Shown piece by piece: positions 1 to 9,476 of a stretch of 64,000 nucleotides of DNA. Origin of the DNA: Polynucleobacter sp. MWH-UH2A (lineage in GTDB: Bacteria; Pseudomonadota; Gammaproteobacteria; Burkholderiales; Burkholderiaceae); the NCBI RefSeq assembly GCF_018687195.1, contig NZ_CP061321.1, forward strand, positions 682,001 to 746,000. Direction: 5' to 3'. Made by a program: the position numbers and the translations under genes. How positions within the stretch are numbered: position 1 is the stretch's first letter; every line of letters begins with the position of its first letter. A model generated the notes under the pieces. It had not been told where the DNA came from and searched no databases. It was given only the letters and a program-made list of their open reading frames with translations.

Positions 1-613
1 TTGTCGAAGAAAGATCAACTGCTAGTGTCTCATCTATATAGATAAGGCCAAATGCTTGGTTTTCAAGAGCACTCGTTTCCATTGTTTGATGGGCATCGAG
101 GAATTGCTTTACTGTGTGGTTTACTTCAGTATCACTATTTAACCCGAGATCGTGATGGGGTCTGCTGGCTACCGCAAAATTAACGTAATGAATGAGCTCT
201 TGCCAAGAGTTCCAGCTCGGAAGCGCATTTAATGAATCGGCACCCATTAACCAAATGAGGCTAGCCTCAGCACCAAATCGCTCACGTAATGCTTTGACAG
301 TGTCAATAGCGTAGCTTGGCCCCGCGCGATCAATTTCAATGCGGTCAATACCAATTTGAGTGGGGATCTTCAAATATAGAAATGCTCTGGCTAAATCAAT
401 ACCAGCAGCCTCTGTTAGTTGATAGCGGATTTCAGCGGGGGTGATACCGCTGCCTTTTTGCCAGGGTTCACCGCTTGGGATCAACAACACAGTGTCGAGA
501 TGCAAGAGTTTTGCAAAGTGGCTGGCAAGTTTTAAATGGCCTACATGGGGTGGGTCAAAGGTGCCACCCAAAATGCCTATACGTTTACGAGTGCTTGTGT
601 TTGTAGTGCTCAA
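1..613 (-). CDS. nadD: Nicotinate-nucleotide adenylyltransferase (3' end outside window)
   Basis: Adenylates nicotinate mononucleotide to deamido-NAD in cytosolic NAD biosynthesis. Translating the minus strand gives an N-terminus with [18 protein letters not shown], the nucleotidyltransferase GGTFDP-x-H-x-GH motif, near residues 9-26. Near the window edge it reads SRPHHDLG and then VDLSST, which fits the family's C-terminal ISST nucleotide-binding motif. About 204 codons are present of a usual 210-220, so only the tail is missing. The best start is a TTG at 611-613 that overlaps the hemF stop codon (TTGA), so translation is probably coupled to hemF. No ATG lies at a suitable place. The product is secure from the motifs; the exact start is an inference. 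Confidence 0.9.
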   Translation of the reverse strand, partial: MSTTNTSTRKRIGILGGTFDPPHVGHLKLASHFAKLLHLDTVLLIPSGEPWQKGSGITPAEIRYQLTEAAGIDLARAFLYLKIPTQIGIDRIEIDRAGPSYAIDTVKALRERFGAEASLIWLMGADSLNALPSWNSWQELIHYVNFAVASRPHHDLGLNSDTEVNHTVKQFLDAHQTMETSALENQAFGLIYIDETLAVDLSST

Positions 614-1551
614 GCTAACCAATCACGCGGTTTGAGGTAATAGTCATAGAGCTTAGCCTCGGGTGTGCCAGGCTCCGGATGCCAGTTGTAGCGCCATTGC
701 ACCACAGGTGGCATTGACATCAAGATGGATTCGGTACGCCCGCCTGAGTGAAGGCCAAAGATGGTGCCGCGATCGAAGATGAGGTTGTATTCCACATAGC
801 GACCACGACGATATTCTTGGAATGACTTTTCTTCTGCCGTAAAGGAATCTTTGTAGCGCCTCTCCACAATGGGTAGATAGGCATTAATAAAGGCATCACC
901 TACGGCGCGCGTCATGGCAAAGCTTTTCTCAAACCCTAATTCATTAAAGTCATCAAAAAATACACCACCAATACCGCGAGGCTCTTCGCGATGCTTCAGA
1001 TAAAAGTACTCATCGCACCATTTCTTAAAGCGAGGGTAGAGTGAGTCGCCAAAGGGGTCTAGTGCGTCTTTAGCCGTTTGATGAAAGTGTTTGCAATCTT
1101 CATCTACGCCGTAGTAGGGTGTTAGGTCAAAGCCGCCACCAAACCACCACACTGGCTCCTTATCAGGCGCTTGCGCAATAAAACAGCGCACATTCATATG
1201 CGTAGTGGGTACTTTGGGATTATTCGGATGGAAGACCAAGGAGACCCCCATCGCCTCAAAGCTACGACCCGCTACCTCAGGGCGATGATGTGATGCCGAG
1301 GGTGGCATTTGATCACCGCGAACATGGGAGAAACCAACCCCACCTTTTTCTAAAATATTGCCGCCATCCAGGATGCAGGTGCGACCATATCCTTTGAGTT
1401 TGCTGTCCTCAGGCTTATGCCATTCATCGGCGACAAAGGCTTTGCCATCTAAAGCACTCATTGCGCTAGTGATGCGATCTTGCAGCCCAAGAAAATAATT
1501 CTTTAAGGCTGCTATATCGATTTGGGTCTGTTCAGCTGACAAAAGAGGCAA
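610..1551 (-). CDS. hemF: Oxygen-dependent coproporphyrinogen III oxidase
   Basis: Oxidatively decarboxylates coproporphyrinogen III to protoporphyrinogen IX in aerobic heme synthesis. At 313 residues it is full length for the family. Visible family blocks are [17 protein letters not shown] near residues 88-104, [13 protein letters not shown] near 135-147, and [14 protein letters not shown] and [12 protein letters not shown] near the C-terminus, where the conserved His, Asp and Arg of the active site lie. It sits between purD (16 bases upstream) and nadD (overlapping the stop), so purD-hemF-nadD reads as one minus-strand operon. Other heme genes, hemC and hemD, lie 36 kb away in this window. 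Confidence 0.97.
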   Translation of the reverse strand: MPLLSAEQTQIDIAALKNYFLGLQDRITSAMSALDGKAFVADEWHKPEDSKLKGYGRTCILDGGNILEKGGVGFSHVRGDQMPPSASHHRPEVAGRSFEAMGVSLVFHPNNPKVPTTHMNVRCFIAQAPDKEPVWWFGGGFDLTPYYGVDEDCKHFHQTAKDALDPFGDSLYPRFKKWCDEYFYLKHREEPRGIGGVFFDDFNELGFEKSFAMTRAVGDAFINAYLPIVERRYKDSFTAEEKSFQEYRRGRYVEYNLIFDRGTIFGLHSGGRTESILMSMPPVVQWRYNWHPEPGTPEAKLYDYYLKPRDWLA

Positions 1552-1567
1552 TCTTTATTTTGAGTAT

Positions 1568-2845
1568 TTATTTAATAGCGCGGTAACCAATGTCTTTGCG
1601 ATATTGCATGCCGTCAAATTCGATTTTGCTAATTGCGTCATAAGCCTTTTGTTGGGCACCTTTTACAGTATCTGCTAAACCAACAACGCAGAGAACTCGC
1701 CCGCCAGAGGTCACAACTTTGCCATCTTGCAATTTGGTGCCCGCATGAAAGGTGATCTGATCATCCGTATCAGCTGGTATGCCAGTAATGACATCACCAT
1801 TGCGTGGAGTGTCTGGGTAATTGTGAGCAGCCAGTACTACGCCAAGCGCCGTACGACGATCCCATTCGAGTTCCACTTCATTGAGCTTGCCATCAACAGC
1901 GTGGTCAAGCGCATTTACGAGATCACTACGCAAGCGAGCCATGATCGGTTGGGTTTCTGGATCGCCCATGCGGCAATTGAACTCAAGGGTTTTGATTTTT
2001 CCATCAGGTGCGATCATAAGTCCTGCATACAAGAAGCCGGTATACGGCAAACCATCTGCTTCCATACCTTTAACGGTTGGCATGATGACTTCGCGTAAGG
2101 CGCGCGCATGAATTTCCGGTGTAACTACAGGAGCAGGGGAGTAAGCACCCATGCCGCCAGTATTAGGGCCTTGATCGGCATCTAATAAACGTTTGTGATC
2201 TTGGCTAGTAGCTAGGGCAAGCACATTTTTTCCATCAACCAGAACAATGAAGCTTGCTTCTTCACCAGTGAGGAACTCTTCAATCACCACACGTGCGCCA
2301 GCATTACCTAATTTGTTATCAGCCAGCATCATGTCTACTGCAGCATGCGCCTCATTCAGGCTCATGGCGACAACTACACCTTTGCCTGCAGCAAGACCAT
2401 CTGCCTTAATCACAATCGGCGCACCTTTGGCATCAATATAAGCATGCGCTTCTAATGCATTAGAAAATGTTTGGTAGTCAGCAGTAGGAATGCCGTGCCG
2501 TTTCATGAAGGCTTTAGAAAAGTCTTTTGAGGACTCCAGTTGGGCAGCCAATTGTGTTGGGCCAAAAATGCGTAAACCGTTATTTCGAAAGACATCCACA
2601 ATACCTGCTGCTAGTGGTGCCTCTGGACCCACTACAGTGAGGTGAATCTTTTCGCGTTTAGCAAAATCTGCCAATTCTTGAAGACCTGTAATCGGAAGAT
2701 TCTCAATCCCAGCCGCAGCTTGTTTGGCAGTAGCAGTGCCGCCATTACCTGGTGCTACATAAACAGTTTGAATTTGCGGGGACTGAGCCAGTTTCCAAGC
2801 TAGGGCATGTTCGCGTCCACCAGATCCAACGAGAAGAATTTTCAT
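1568..2845 (-). CDS. purD: Phosphoribosylamine--glycine ligase
   Basis: Second step of de novo purine synthesis: joins phosphoribosylamine and glycine using ATP. The 425 residues match the family length. The protein begins with KILLVGSGGREHALAWKL (N-terminal nucleotide-fold domain). It carries ATP-grasp elements KADGLAAGKGVVVA near residue 147 and NTGGMGAYSPAP near 222, and the metal/phosphate segment FNCRMGDPETQPIM near 287. It is followed closely by hemF on the same strand and preceded by yebC 47 bases upstream, so the three may share transcripts. Nothing looks damaged. Confidence 0.98.
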   Translation of the reverse strand: MKILLVGSGGREHALAWKLAQSPQIQTVYVAPGNGGTATAKQAAAGIENLPITGLQELADFAKREKIHLTVVGPEAPLAAGIVDVFRNNGLRIFGPTQLAAQLESSKDFSKAFMKRHGIPTADYQTFSNALEAHAYIDAKGAPIVIKADGLAAGKGVVVAMSLNEAHAAVDMMLADNKLGNAGARVVIEEFLTGEEASFIVLVDGKNVLALATSQDHKRLLDADQGPNTGGMGAYSPAPVVTPEIHARALREVIMPTVKGMEADGLPYTGFLYAGLMIAPDGKIKTLEFNCRMGDPETQPIMARLRSDLVNALDHAVDGKLNEVELEWDRRTALGVVLAAHNYPDTPRNGDVITGIPADTDDQITFHAGTKLQDGKVVTSGGRVLCVVGLADTVKGAQQKAYDAISKIEFDGMQYRKDIGYRAIK

Positions 2846-2892
2846 AATGGCAAATATCAGAAAGAATGAATAGGGTTATAAGGCGAATAGAG

Positions 2893-3612
2893 TTACAGGG
2901 CGGCGTTGGTAAATACTTCTTGTACATCATCCAGATTCTCAAGCGCATCGAGTAGCTTTTGCATGCTCTCGGCTTGTTCGCCTTCAAGCGAAATTTCGGT
3001 TTCAGGGCGCATGGCAATCGTAGCCAGCTCCGCTTTTAATCCCGCTTTGCTAATGGCATCTTGCACTTTTGGAAAATCAGGCACGGGTGTGAGTACTTCA
3101 AAAGATCCATCGTCATGACTAATCACGTCATCGGCACCAGCATCTAATGCTACTTCCATGAGTTGATCTTCATTGGTCCCTGGTGCAAATAACATTTGGC
3201 CACAATGCTTAAACAAGAAGGCAACGGATCCTTCGGTACCCATATTGCCGCCATTTTTATTGAAAGCATGACGCACTTCAGCAACGGTACGAGTCCGGTT
3301 GTCAGTTAAGCAATCCACGATGATGGCGGCGCCATTGATGCCATAGCCTTCATAACGGATCTCTTCATAGCTCACGCCCTCCAAAGTGCCGGTGCCACGC
3401 TGAATAGCCCTTTGCACGTTATCGTTCGGCATATTAGAGTCTTTGGCTTTATCAACAGCCAAGCGTAGACGGGGATTTGTAGCGAGATCGCCGCCACCTA
3501 GTTTGGCAGCAACGGTAATTTCTTTAATGAGTTTGGTCCAAATCTTGCCGCGTTTTTCGTCTTGACGTCCTTTGCGGTGCTGAATATTGGCCCATTTCGA
3601 GTGGCCGGCCAT
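2893..3612 (-). CDS. yebC: YebC/PmpR (TACO1) family protein
   Basis: A member of the YebC/TACO1 family, historically called a probable transcriptional regulator. More recent work on the family points to a role in translation at proline-rich stretches. The 239 residues match the usual length of about 240. The diagnostic N-terminus [18 protein letters not shown] is present, followed by the [12 protein letters not shown] helix and the [17 protein letters not shown] and [13 protein letters not shown] blocks. It begins directly after a short leader and is the first gene of the yebC-purD-hemF-nadD run. The molecular role in this organism cannot be read from sequence. Confidence 0.93.
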   Translation of the reverse strand: MAGHSKWANIQHRKGRQDEKRGKIWTKLIKEITVAAKLGGGDLATNPRLRLAVDKAKDSNMPNDNVQRAIQRGTGTLEGVSYEEIRYEGYGINGAAIIVDCLTDNRTRTVAEVRHAFNKNGGNMGTEGSVAFLFKHCGQMLFAPGTNEDQLMEVALDAGADDVISHDDGSFEVLTPVPDFPKVQDAISKAGLKAELATIAMRPETEISLEGEQAESMQKLLDALENLDDVQEVFTNAAL

Positions 3613-3696
3613 ACGGGTAAGTCCTTTACATTATTTGGCTATAAGACCCTATTTTAAGGGGTACTGAAAGCGAGGTAGGGGGCATAGAGGCAATTT

Positions 3697-3725
3697 TTGT
3701 TACACTCTCATGTCTTAGCTATAGC
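3697..3725 (+). promoter_or_regulatory. Probable promoter of tRNA-Leu
   Basis: TTGTTA at 3697-3702 and TATAGC at 3720-3725 are separated by 17 bases, a near-consensus sigma-70 arrangement. It would start transcription around 3732, some 30 bases before the tRNA. Called by eye only. Confidence 0.5.
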
Positions 3726-3764
3726 AATTTGGCTAATACAGCAGAATTTCCACTGCAAACACCT

Positions 3765-3849
3765 GCCTCGGTGATGGAATTGGTAGACGTGCCGGACTCA
3801 AAATCCGGTGCCGCAAGGCGTGGCGGTTCGAGTCCGCCCCGAGGCACCA
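3765..3849 (+). tRNA. tRNA-Leu (anticodon CAA)
   Basis: The 85-nt sequence folds as a class II tRNA with a long variable arm. The acceptor arm GCCTCGG pairs with CCGAGGC, the anticodon stem CCGGA/TCCGG encloses CTCAAAA giving anticodon CAA, and the T-arm is GGCGG-TTCGAGT-CCGCC. The CCA end is encoded. It decodes UUG. It is a single gene in the gap between yebC and cysB, preceded by its own promoter-like sequence. Confidence 0.97.
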
Positions 3850-3920
3850 TCAATTGAACTTGGTGAACCTAATTCAGCCCCATTCAGACCCACTTGAATC
3901 ATTCGCACCTAAGTCTGCGA

Positions 3921-4862
3921 TCAGATCTCGTATGTCTCTGCCTTCTCATTCATGGCCTGTTCAACTATTTTCTTGGTCAATGTTGGTGAGAACAGTTCAA
4001 TGAAGGTATACACGAATGAGCGAAGATAGGCGCCTTGCTTGACGCCGATGTGAGAAACGTTGTTTCCAAATAAATGTCCTACGTTAATCACTTTGAGATT
4101 GCGATCTCGATCAGGGTCGTATGCATGGCCTGCAACAATACCAATTCCCATGCCTGCTTCGACATAGGTCTTGATTACGTCAGCATCAATGGCTTCCAAA
4201 ATAATGTCAGGCTCGATGTTCCGTTGCGCAAAGGCTGCATCAATTTTGCTACGACCAGCAAACGCTTTGTCGTAAGTAATGATGGGGTACTTAGCGATTT
4301 CTTCTAAGGTAACGTTTGCTTGATTTAGCAAGGGGTGGCTGAGTGGAACCATAATCACGTGTTGCCATTGGTATCCCGGTAGAGCAAGAACCCCAGGCGT
4401 ATTCGCAATGCCCTCTGTCGCAATTGCGATATCTGCACGATCATGGATGAGGAGCTCAGCAATTTGTCCTGGGCTACCTTGTTGAATACTGACGCGTACC
4501 TTTGGAAAACGTTTCGTAAATTCAGTGAGCACTTTAGGCAATGCGTAGCGTGCTTGAGTGTGTGTGGTTGCAATAACGAAGTTGCCTTGGTCTTGACTCG
4601 CAAAATCTTTACCCACGCGCTTTAATGTTTCCACTTCATCCAAAATGCGCTCGATAGAAACCAAGATGCGTTTGCCGGGCTCTGTTAGCGAACGAATACG
4701 TTTGCCGTGCCTGCGGAAAATTTCTACACCGAGTTCATCTTCTAGCTCAATGATGGCTTTAGAAACGCCGGGCTGAGACGTAAAAAGGGCTTTTGCTGCA
4801 GCCGTCAAATTAAAGTTCTGCCGAACAGCTTCGCGGACAAAGCGAAATTGATGCAAATTCAT
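3921..4862 (-). CDS. cysB: CysB-family LysR-type transcriptional regulator
   Basis: LysR-type regulator of the CysB/Cbl branch, which controls sulfate assimilation in related bacteria with acetylserine or sulfur compounds as signals. The winged-helix domain occupies about residues 1-60 (MNLHQFRFVREAVRQNFNLT; TSQPGVSKAIIELEDELG). The Thr-rich segment FVIATTHTQARYALP near residue 95 is typical of CysB proteins and lines the sulfate-binding pocket. 313 residues is normal (E. coli CysB has 324). A 12-bp perfect palindrome lies 15 bases upstream of the start, suggesting autoregulation. No sulfur assimilation genes are adjacent. Cbl is the main alternative identity. Confidence 0.88.
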   Translation of the reverse strand: MNLHQFRFVREAVRQNFNLTAAAKALFTSQPGVSKAIIELEDELGVEIFRRHGKRIRSLTEPGKRILVSIERILDEVETLKRVGKDFASQDQGNFVIATTHTQARYALPKVLTEFTKRFPKVRVSIQQGSPGQIAELLIHDRADIAIATEGIANTPGVLALPGYQWQHVIMVPLSHPLLNQANVTLEEIAKYPIITYDKAFAGRSKIDAAFAQRNIEPDIILEAIDADVIKTYVEAGMGIGIVAGHAYDPDRDRNLKVINVGHLFGNNVSHIGVKQGAYLRSFVYTFIELFSPTLTKKIVEQAMNEKAETYEI

Positions 4863-4876
4863 GAAAAGGACTCCTA

Positions 4877-4902
4877 TCCATATATCTACATAGATATATG
4901 GA
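4877..4902. promoter_or_regulatory. Perfect palindrome upstream of cysB (candidate operator)
   Basis: TCCATATATCTA at 4877-4888 is repeated inverted as TAGATATATGGA at 4891-4902, leaving only a 2-base centre. It starts 15 bases upstream of the cysB start codon and also lies between cysB and the end of lptG. It is AT-rich and has no T-run, so it does not look like a terminator. A LysR-type autoregulatory site is the likeliest reading. Confidence 0.5.
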
Positions 4903-4927
4903 GTAGATTCTATATGAATTTTAGATA

Positions 4928-6082
4928 TTAGGCTTTAGAAACCCATCTCAGCGCAGCAAGGGCCAAGAGGAAGTAGAGCATCGGGGGAATCAGTGCTGTT
5001 AATAGCGCTGGCCATGCACTGAGTAAGCCCACGTTCGAGAATAAAGAATTAAAGAGTTGGAAGCTCATGCCCAGCATGATGCCGCCAAAAACTTTAATAC
5101 CGACGCTACCAGCGCGTACCTTTAAGTAAGCAAACGGAAGGGCTAAAGCAAGCATCACGAAAATCGTGAGGGGGTAGACCACTTTTTTCCAAAAGGCGAT
5201 TGCATGGCGCTTGGCATCCTGTTTATTTTCTTGAAGATGCGCAATAAAGCGAGCCAGACTCACAATCGACATTTTTTCCGGACTAATTAACAGCACATTC
5301 AGAATCTGTGGCGTTACTTCTGACTCCAGCGTCAAGATGGGGTGGGTTAAGGTTTGTGCGCTAAATACGGGATTGAGTGGATCCGATTGTTTAGTTTCTT
5401 TGAAGCGGGTCTCAGTTACATCGTTGAGAACCCAGATGCCGCTCTCATCAAAGTGACCAGAAGGTGCGCTACGAATGGATAGCAGGTTGTAGGTATCGTT
5501 AAATTCGTACATGCGGATATTGCGAATCTCATTGTCCTTATCGACATTGCCCACGTTCACATAACGAACTCCGGGCCGCACGGGGCCGCTACCATCTTCA
5601 TCACGCAGACGATCTTTCACCCAAACGCCAGTCTTAAATTGGGATGAGTAAGTGGCGCCCAACGCCTTCATGCGGATCTGCTCTGATTTGTTCTCGGCAT
5701 AAGGGCCGGCCCATTCGCTCATCACCAGCGTTAGCACGACCAGTGGTACGGATATCTTAGTCAGCGCAATCAGACCCCGTTTGACGTCGAGTCCAGCAAT
5801 TCTCAAGATGGTGAATTCAGATTGGCTGGCTAACATGGCAAATACATAAATACTGCCGATTAGACCTGCGATCGGAATAATCTCTGAAATACGACCAGGT
5901 GCTTTCAATAAGACATGCAAGAGCGCCAACGGAAGGGTATAGCTACCTTGTACTGATCCGAGTTCACTCAAGATATCAAAAAACAGAAACAGCGCTACCA
6001 AGGCAAACAAAATAAAGCCAAACGCAATATAAATTTGCTTGGCTAAATAGCGTTCGTAGATGTAGGGGAAGAGCAATTTCAT
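4928..6082 (-). CDS. lptG: LPS export system permease LptG
   Basis: Inner-membrane subunit of the LptB2FG complex that extracts lipopolysaccharide and passes it to LptC/LptA. The protein has the YjgP/YjgQ layout: membrane helices at both ends around a periplasmic beta-jellyroll region (about residues 130-275). I set the start at the ATG giving MKLLFPYIYERYLAKQ, the family's usual N-terminus, for 384 residues. Thirteen further codons upstream are open, but they lie inside lptF. With this start the ATG overlaps the lptF stop as ATGA, showing translational coupling. LptB is not in this window. Confidence 0.93.
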   Translation of the reverse strand: MKLLFPYIYERYLAKQIYIAFGFILFALVALFLFFDILSELGSVQGSYTLPLALLHVLLKAPGRISEIIPIAGLIGSIYVFAMLASQSEFTILRIAGLDVKRGLIALTKISVPLVVLTLVMSEWAGPYAENKSEQIRMKALGATYSSQFKTGVWVKDRLRDEDGSGPVRPGVRYVNVGNVDKDNEIRNIRMYEFNDTYNLLSIRSAPSGHFDESGIWVLNDVTETRFKETKQSDPLNPVFSAQTLTHPILTLESEVTPQILNVLLISPEKMSIVSLARFIAHLQENKQDAKRHAIAFWKKVVYPLTIFVMLALALPFAYLKVRAGSVGIKVFGGIMLGMSFQLFNSLFSNVGLLSAWPALLTALIPPMLYFLLALAALRWVSKA

Positions 6083-7194
6083 TTTTTGGCCAATGCAGCA
6101 GGCAACTGACGGCGCCACCACTTCACAGAAGGATTGATGCGATTACGAATCAACATGGTTGCAATCAGTAAGGCCAGTATGTGAATAGGCCAGATACCAA
6201 CAAACACACTGAACTTACCTTGAGCAACAAAATTTTGGGTCAGATTGAGTAGATTGCTATAAATCAAATAAATGAGAACCGCATAAAACATGGCGGTGTA
6301 GTTACCGAGGCGGGGGTTTACATAGGCAAGCGGTATAGCGATTAGCACCAAGCCCAATGCCATGAGTGGCAGGCCAATTCGCCAGAGTAGCTCTGCGCGG
6401 TTTGCGTTAATCGCATTCGGATTGCCATCGTTGAGTAACTCAGAAATCGTTTTTTCTCTATCGCGGGGTGCTGGAGCCAATGCTTCCTTACTCCGAATCT
6501 TTGTCGTGTAGTCATTAAATTCCAAGATTCGGAAATCGGGCTCTGTGGGATAGCCTTCATAGCGACGACCATTGCGCAGAACAATCGATTTTTCTCCGCC
6601 TTCCGAATTTTGAATAAATCCAGTAGATGCGACAGCAATGCTAAGACGCCCGTTCTTGTTATCCGCAACAAATATATTCTTCACTTCACTCTTATCGACA
6701 TCAAGCTCTTCAATGAAGAAAACGCGCTCCGCACGAGCGGACTCCTTGAATTGCCCTGCGCTTACCATTGAGACGTCATCTCGTTGTTGAAAGCGTTGGC
6801 TAATAAGTGTTGTTTCTCGATTAGCCCATGGCCAGACAAACAGCGCGAGGAGGGCGATCACAATGATGAGTGGCGTAGCAAATTGCAAGATCGGCCGTAT
6901 CAAATTACTAATGCTCAGACCGCTAGCAAACCAAACAATCATTTCGGAATCTTTGTACCAACGCACCAAGACGATGAGAGTGGCAACAAATAGTGAAACG
7001 GTCAATAAAACAGCAAGGTAGCCCAAGGTGGCTAAGGCGATTAGAACGATTGCGTCCTCTGGGTTGACGGTGCCGTTAGCTGCATAACCCAGGATTCGAA
7101 TCACCAAGGTTGTCACCATAATGGTTACCAGTACTAAAAAGACCCCACCAGTAGTAAAGCTAAGTTCGCGGCGTAGGGCACTTTTGAAGATCAT
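6079..7194 (-). CDS. lptF: LPS export system permease LptF
   Basis: Partner of LptG in the lipopolysaccharide-extracting ABC transporter. The 371 residues start with MIFKSALRRELSFTTGGVF, a short cytoplasmic N-terminus leading into the first helix, as in other LptF proteins. A periplasmic jellyroll follows at roughly residues 130-265, then three C-terminal helices (WRIGLPLMALGLVLIAIPLAY onward). It overlaps lptG by four bases. It is transcribed divergently from pepA across a 183-base gap that must hold both promoters, a common proteobacterial pepA/lptFG arrangement. Confidence 0.94.
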   Translation of the reverse strand: MIFKSALRRELSFTTGGVFLVLVTIMVTTLVIRILGYAANGTVNPEDAIVLIALATLGYLAVLLTVSLFVATLIVLVRWYKDSEMIVWFASGLSISNLIRPILQFATPLIIVIALLALFVWPWANRETTLISQRFQQRDDVSMVSAGQFKESARAERVFFIEELDVDKSEVKNIFVADNKNGRLSIAVASTGFIQNSEGGEKSIVLRNGRRYEGYPTEPDFRILEFNDYTTKIRSKEALAPAPRDREKTISELLNDGNPNAINANRAELLWRIGLPLMALGLVLIAIPLAYVNPRLGNYTAMFYAVLIYLIYSNLLNLTQNFVAQGKFSVFVGIWPIHILALLIATMLIRNRINPSVKWWRRQLPAALAKK

Positions 7195-7377
7195 GGGCGG
7201 GGTATTTGTCTGGGGCTAAATTCGGGCTAAGTTTTGGCTTTTGGGGCTTGATTGCTGATCAGTGGGCTTAGACAAATTAGGTTAATCTCATGTCGGAGGA
7301 TAATGGATAAACAACGTCAATTTGTAGCTTTAGCCCTTAATCGACCTAAAACACTGTAATAAATAACGCAATCCATC

Positions 7378-8988
7378 ATGACTATTCAATTTAGTACCAA
7401 GATTTTCTCTCAAGCAGACCTTCAAAGCGTCAAATCTCTTAAATCCAGCCTAAAGACCCTATTGGCTCAGGCGACAGATTGTTTGGTTTTAGCTTATGCC
7501 AAAACGGATTTGGATGGATTTGCTGGCGCAAAGGGTGCAAAAACAAAATCGGGCCTTTTGGCTGAGTTAGATACGTTGTTAGGCGGGGCTGTTGCTCACG
7601 CTAACGTATTGGGTGATCTAGATAGCAAACCAGCATCGGTTTGCGTATTAAGAGCGGACAAATCATGGTCTGCCAATGCTGTGAAAGCGAAACGGGTGCT
7701 ACTGATTTGCTTAGGTGATTTGCACTTAGCATCCGATCGCAGTCTTCGTGCCTACTCTAAAGTTGCTCGCGCAGGATTAAAAGCATTAAGTGGTGGCTCT
7801 ATCGAGAATGCAATTTGGTTTGCTCCAAGCTTTACGCATTCAAAGGCGACAGAAACAATTGGTCAAGAAGTGCGTCTGACAATTCAGTATGCAGGTGATC
7901 AGGCTTATCGTTTTGGCGTGCGCCAGCCCGCCATGAAATTTAAAGCCAAAGATAAGGCGGATACCTTCAAGCAATTGGTGTTTGCGGGTAATGATGCGTG
8001 TGCAAAAGAGTTGAAACTTGCTGTGGAGCAAGGTGGCGCGATGGTCGAGGGCATGAACCTAGCGAAGGATTTAGGTAACTTGCCGCCGAATGTTTGCACG
8101 CCTACTTATCTAGGAAAAACAGCGCAAGGCTTGGCCAAGAAGGCAGGGCTCAAAGTAGAAGTCCTTGGCCTCAAACAAATCCAGGCTTTGGGTATGGGGT
8201 CTTTCTTGTCTGTGGCTCAAGGGTCTGAAACGCCACCTCAATTTATCGTGATGCGTCATCAAGGTGGTAAGGCGGGTGAAGCGCCTATTGTGTTGGTGGG
8301 CAAAGGAATTACTTTTGATACGGGTGGGATTTCATTAAAGCCAGGTGAAGCCATGGATGAAATGAAATACGACATGTGCGGTGCTGCATCCGTGATCGGA
8401 ACAATGTATTCCACTGGGTTAATGAAGTTGAAGAAGAACGTCATTGGCGTCATCCCCACTTGTGAAAATATGCCATCAGGTAAGGCAACACGTCCTGGCG
8501 ATATTGTGAAGAGTATGTCAGGGCAAACGATTGAGATTCTGAATACTGATGCAGAAGGCCGTTTAATTTTGTGTGATGCGCTGACCTATGTTGAGCGCTT
8601 CAAGCCTAAGGCAGTGATTGATATTGCTACCCTGACAGGTGCCTGTGTGATTGCCTTGGGTCATGTTCATAGTGGCTTGTTCTCAGATGATGAGGATTTA
8701 GTTCATGCCATCACCAAAGCAGGTCAAGACTCTTTGGATACGGTATGGAGATTGCCATTGGATGCTGCCTATCATGAGCAGTTGAAGTCCAATTTCGCGG
8801 ATGTGGCCAATATTGGTGGTCGTCCTGCTGGCAGCGTTACTGCGGCATGCTTTCTCTCACGCTTTACCGAAAAATACAAATGGGCGCACTTGGATATCGC
8901 CGGCACTGCATGGAAGAGTGGGGCGGCTAAAGGGTCTACCGGACGCCCTGTACCTTTGTTGGTGAATTTCTTGCTTGAGCAAAAATAA
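7378..8988 (+). CDS. pepA: Leucyl aminopeptidase (cytosol aminopeptidase, M17)
   Basis: Dinuclear-metal exopeptidase that releases N-terminal residues, favouring leucine; in some bacteria it also binds DNA in site-specific recombination. The 536 residues contain an N-terminal macro-like domain and the catalytic domain. GKGITFDTGGISLKP near residue 307 holds the metal-binding Lys and Asp, and NTDAEGRLIL near 388-397 is the family signature with metal ligands and the catalytic Arg. It is followed by holC after 11 bases, the usual pepA-holC order. Transcription diverges from lptFG. Confidence 0.97.
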   Translation: MTIQFSTKIFSQADLQSVKSLKSSLKTLLAQATDCLVLAYAKTDLDGFAGAKGAKTKSGLLAELDTLLGGAVAHANVLGDLDSKPASVCVLRADKSWSANAVKAKRVLLICLGDLHLASDRSLRAYSKVARAGLKALSGGSIENAIWFAPSFTHSKATETIGQEVRLTIQYAGDQAYRFGVRQPAMKFKAKDKADTFKQLVFAGNDACAKELKLAVEQGGAMVEGMNLAKDLGNLPPNVCTPTYLGKTAQGLAKKAGLKVEVLGLKQIQALGMGSFLSVAQGSETPPQFIVMRHQGGKAGEAPIVLVGKGITFDTGGISLKPGEAMDEMKYDMCGAASVIGTMYSTGLMKLKKNVIGVIPTCENMPSGKATRPGDIVKSMSGQTIEILNTDAEGRLILCDALTYVERFKPKAVIDIATLTGACVIALGHVHSGLFSDDEDLVHAITKAGQDSLDTVWRLPLDAAYHEQLKSNFADVANIGGRPAGSVTAACFLSRFTEKYKWAHLDIAGTAWKSGAAKGSTGRPVPLLVNFLLEQK

Positions 8989-8999
8989 ATCTAGCAACT

Positions 9000-9464
9000 A
9001 TGGCAAGAATTGATTTTCACAGCAATGTAGCTGACAAATTGGAATATGCGTGTCGCTTGACGCGCAAAATTTGGAGTGCCACACCAGAAGGTCAGCCCGT
9101 TCGCAATATCGTGATTGTTGGTGAAAAGGCGGATTTAAAAAAACTCGACGAATTACTTTGGTCGTTTAGTCCTGTGGATTTTTTGCCGCACTGTTTCATT
9201 GACGATGAAGCTGCCGCTGAAAACCCAATTGTGCTCAGTGAGAGCTTTGCCTCACCTTCACTTGATTCCATTCCGCATGCCGATGTCATGATTCATCTGG
9301 GTGTGCGTATGCCTGCTGATGTGCCGGCGCTGGTAGCAAGGTTTCCACGTATTGTTGAGGTAGTTACGGTCAATGAGGCTGAGCGTTTAGCAGGGCGCGA
9401 GCGCTATAAAGCGTATCGCGAGCTTGGTCATGAACTGCATAACTTTGACCAATCTAAAAGCTAA
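9000..9464 (+). CDS. holC: DNA polymerase III subunit chi
   Basis: Chi is the clamp-loader accessory subunit that bridges psi and single-strand-binding protein at the replication fork. The 154-residue product starts ARIDFHSNVADKLEYACRLTRKIW, typical of HolC. The central block VIVGEKADLKKLDELLWSFSPVDFLPH fits the Rossmann-like fold. It lies 11 bases after pepA and 12 bases before lgt, so the three plus-strand genes are probably co-transcribed. No psi gene (holD) is visible, and many betaproteobacteria seem to lack a recognisable one. Confidence 0.88.
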   Translation: MARIDFHSNVADKLEYACRLTRKIWSATPEGQPVRNIVIVGEKADLKKLDELLWSFSPVDFLPHCFIDDEAAAENPIVLSESFASPSLDSIPHADVMIHLGVRMPADVPALVARFPRIVEVVTVNEAERLAGRERYKAYRELGHELHNFDQSKS

Positions 9465-9476
9465 TTTCGATTTTTC

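Noticed and set aside
1727-2441. Open frames on the plus strand opposite purD
   Set aside because: They lie wholly within the secure purD gene, show no family features and have no ribosome sites; they are mirror frames of a conserved gene.
3921-4862. Small frames on the plus strand opposite cysB (for example 4074-4307)
   Set aside because: Contained within a well-conserved regulator gene and without independent coding signs.
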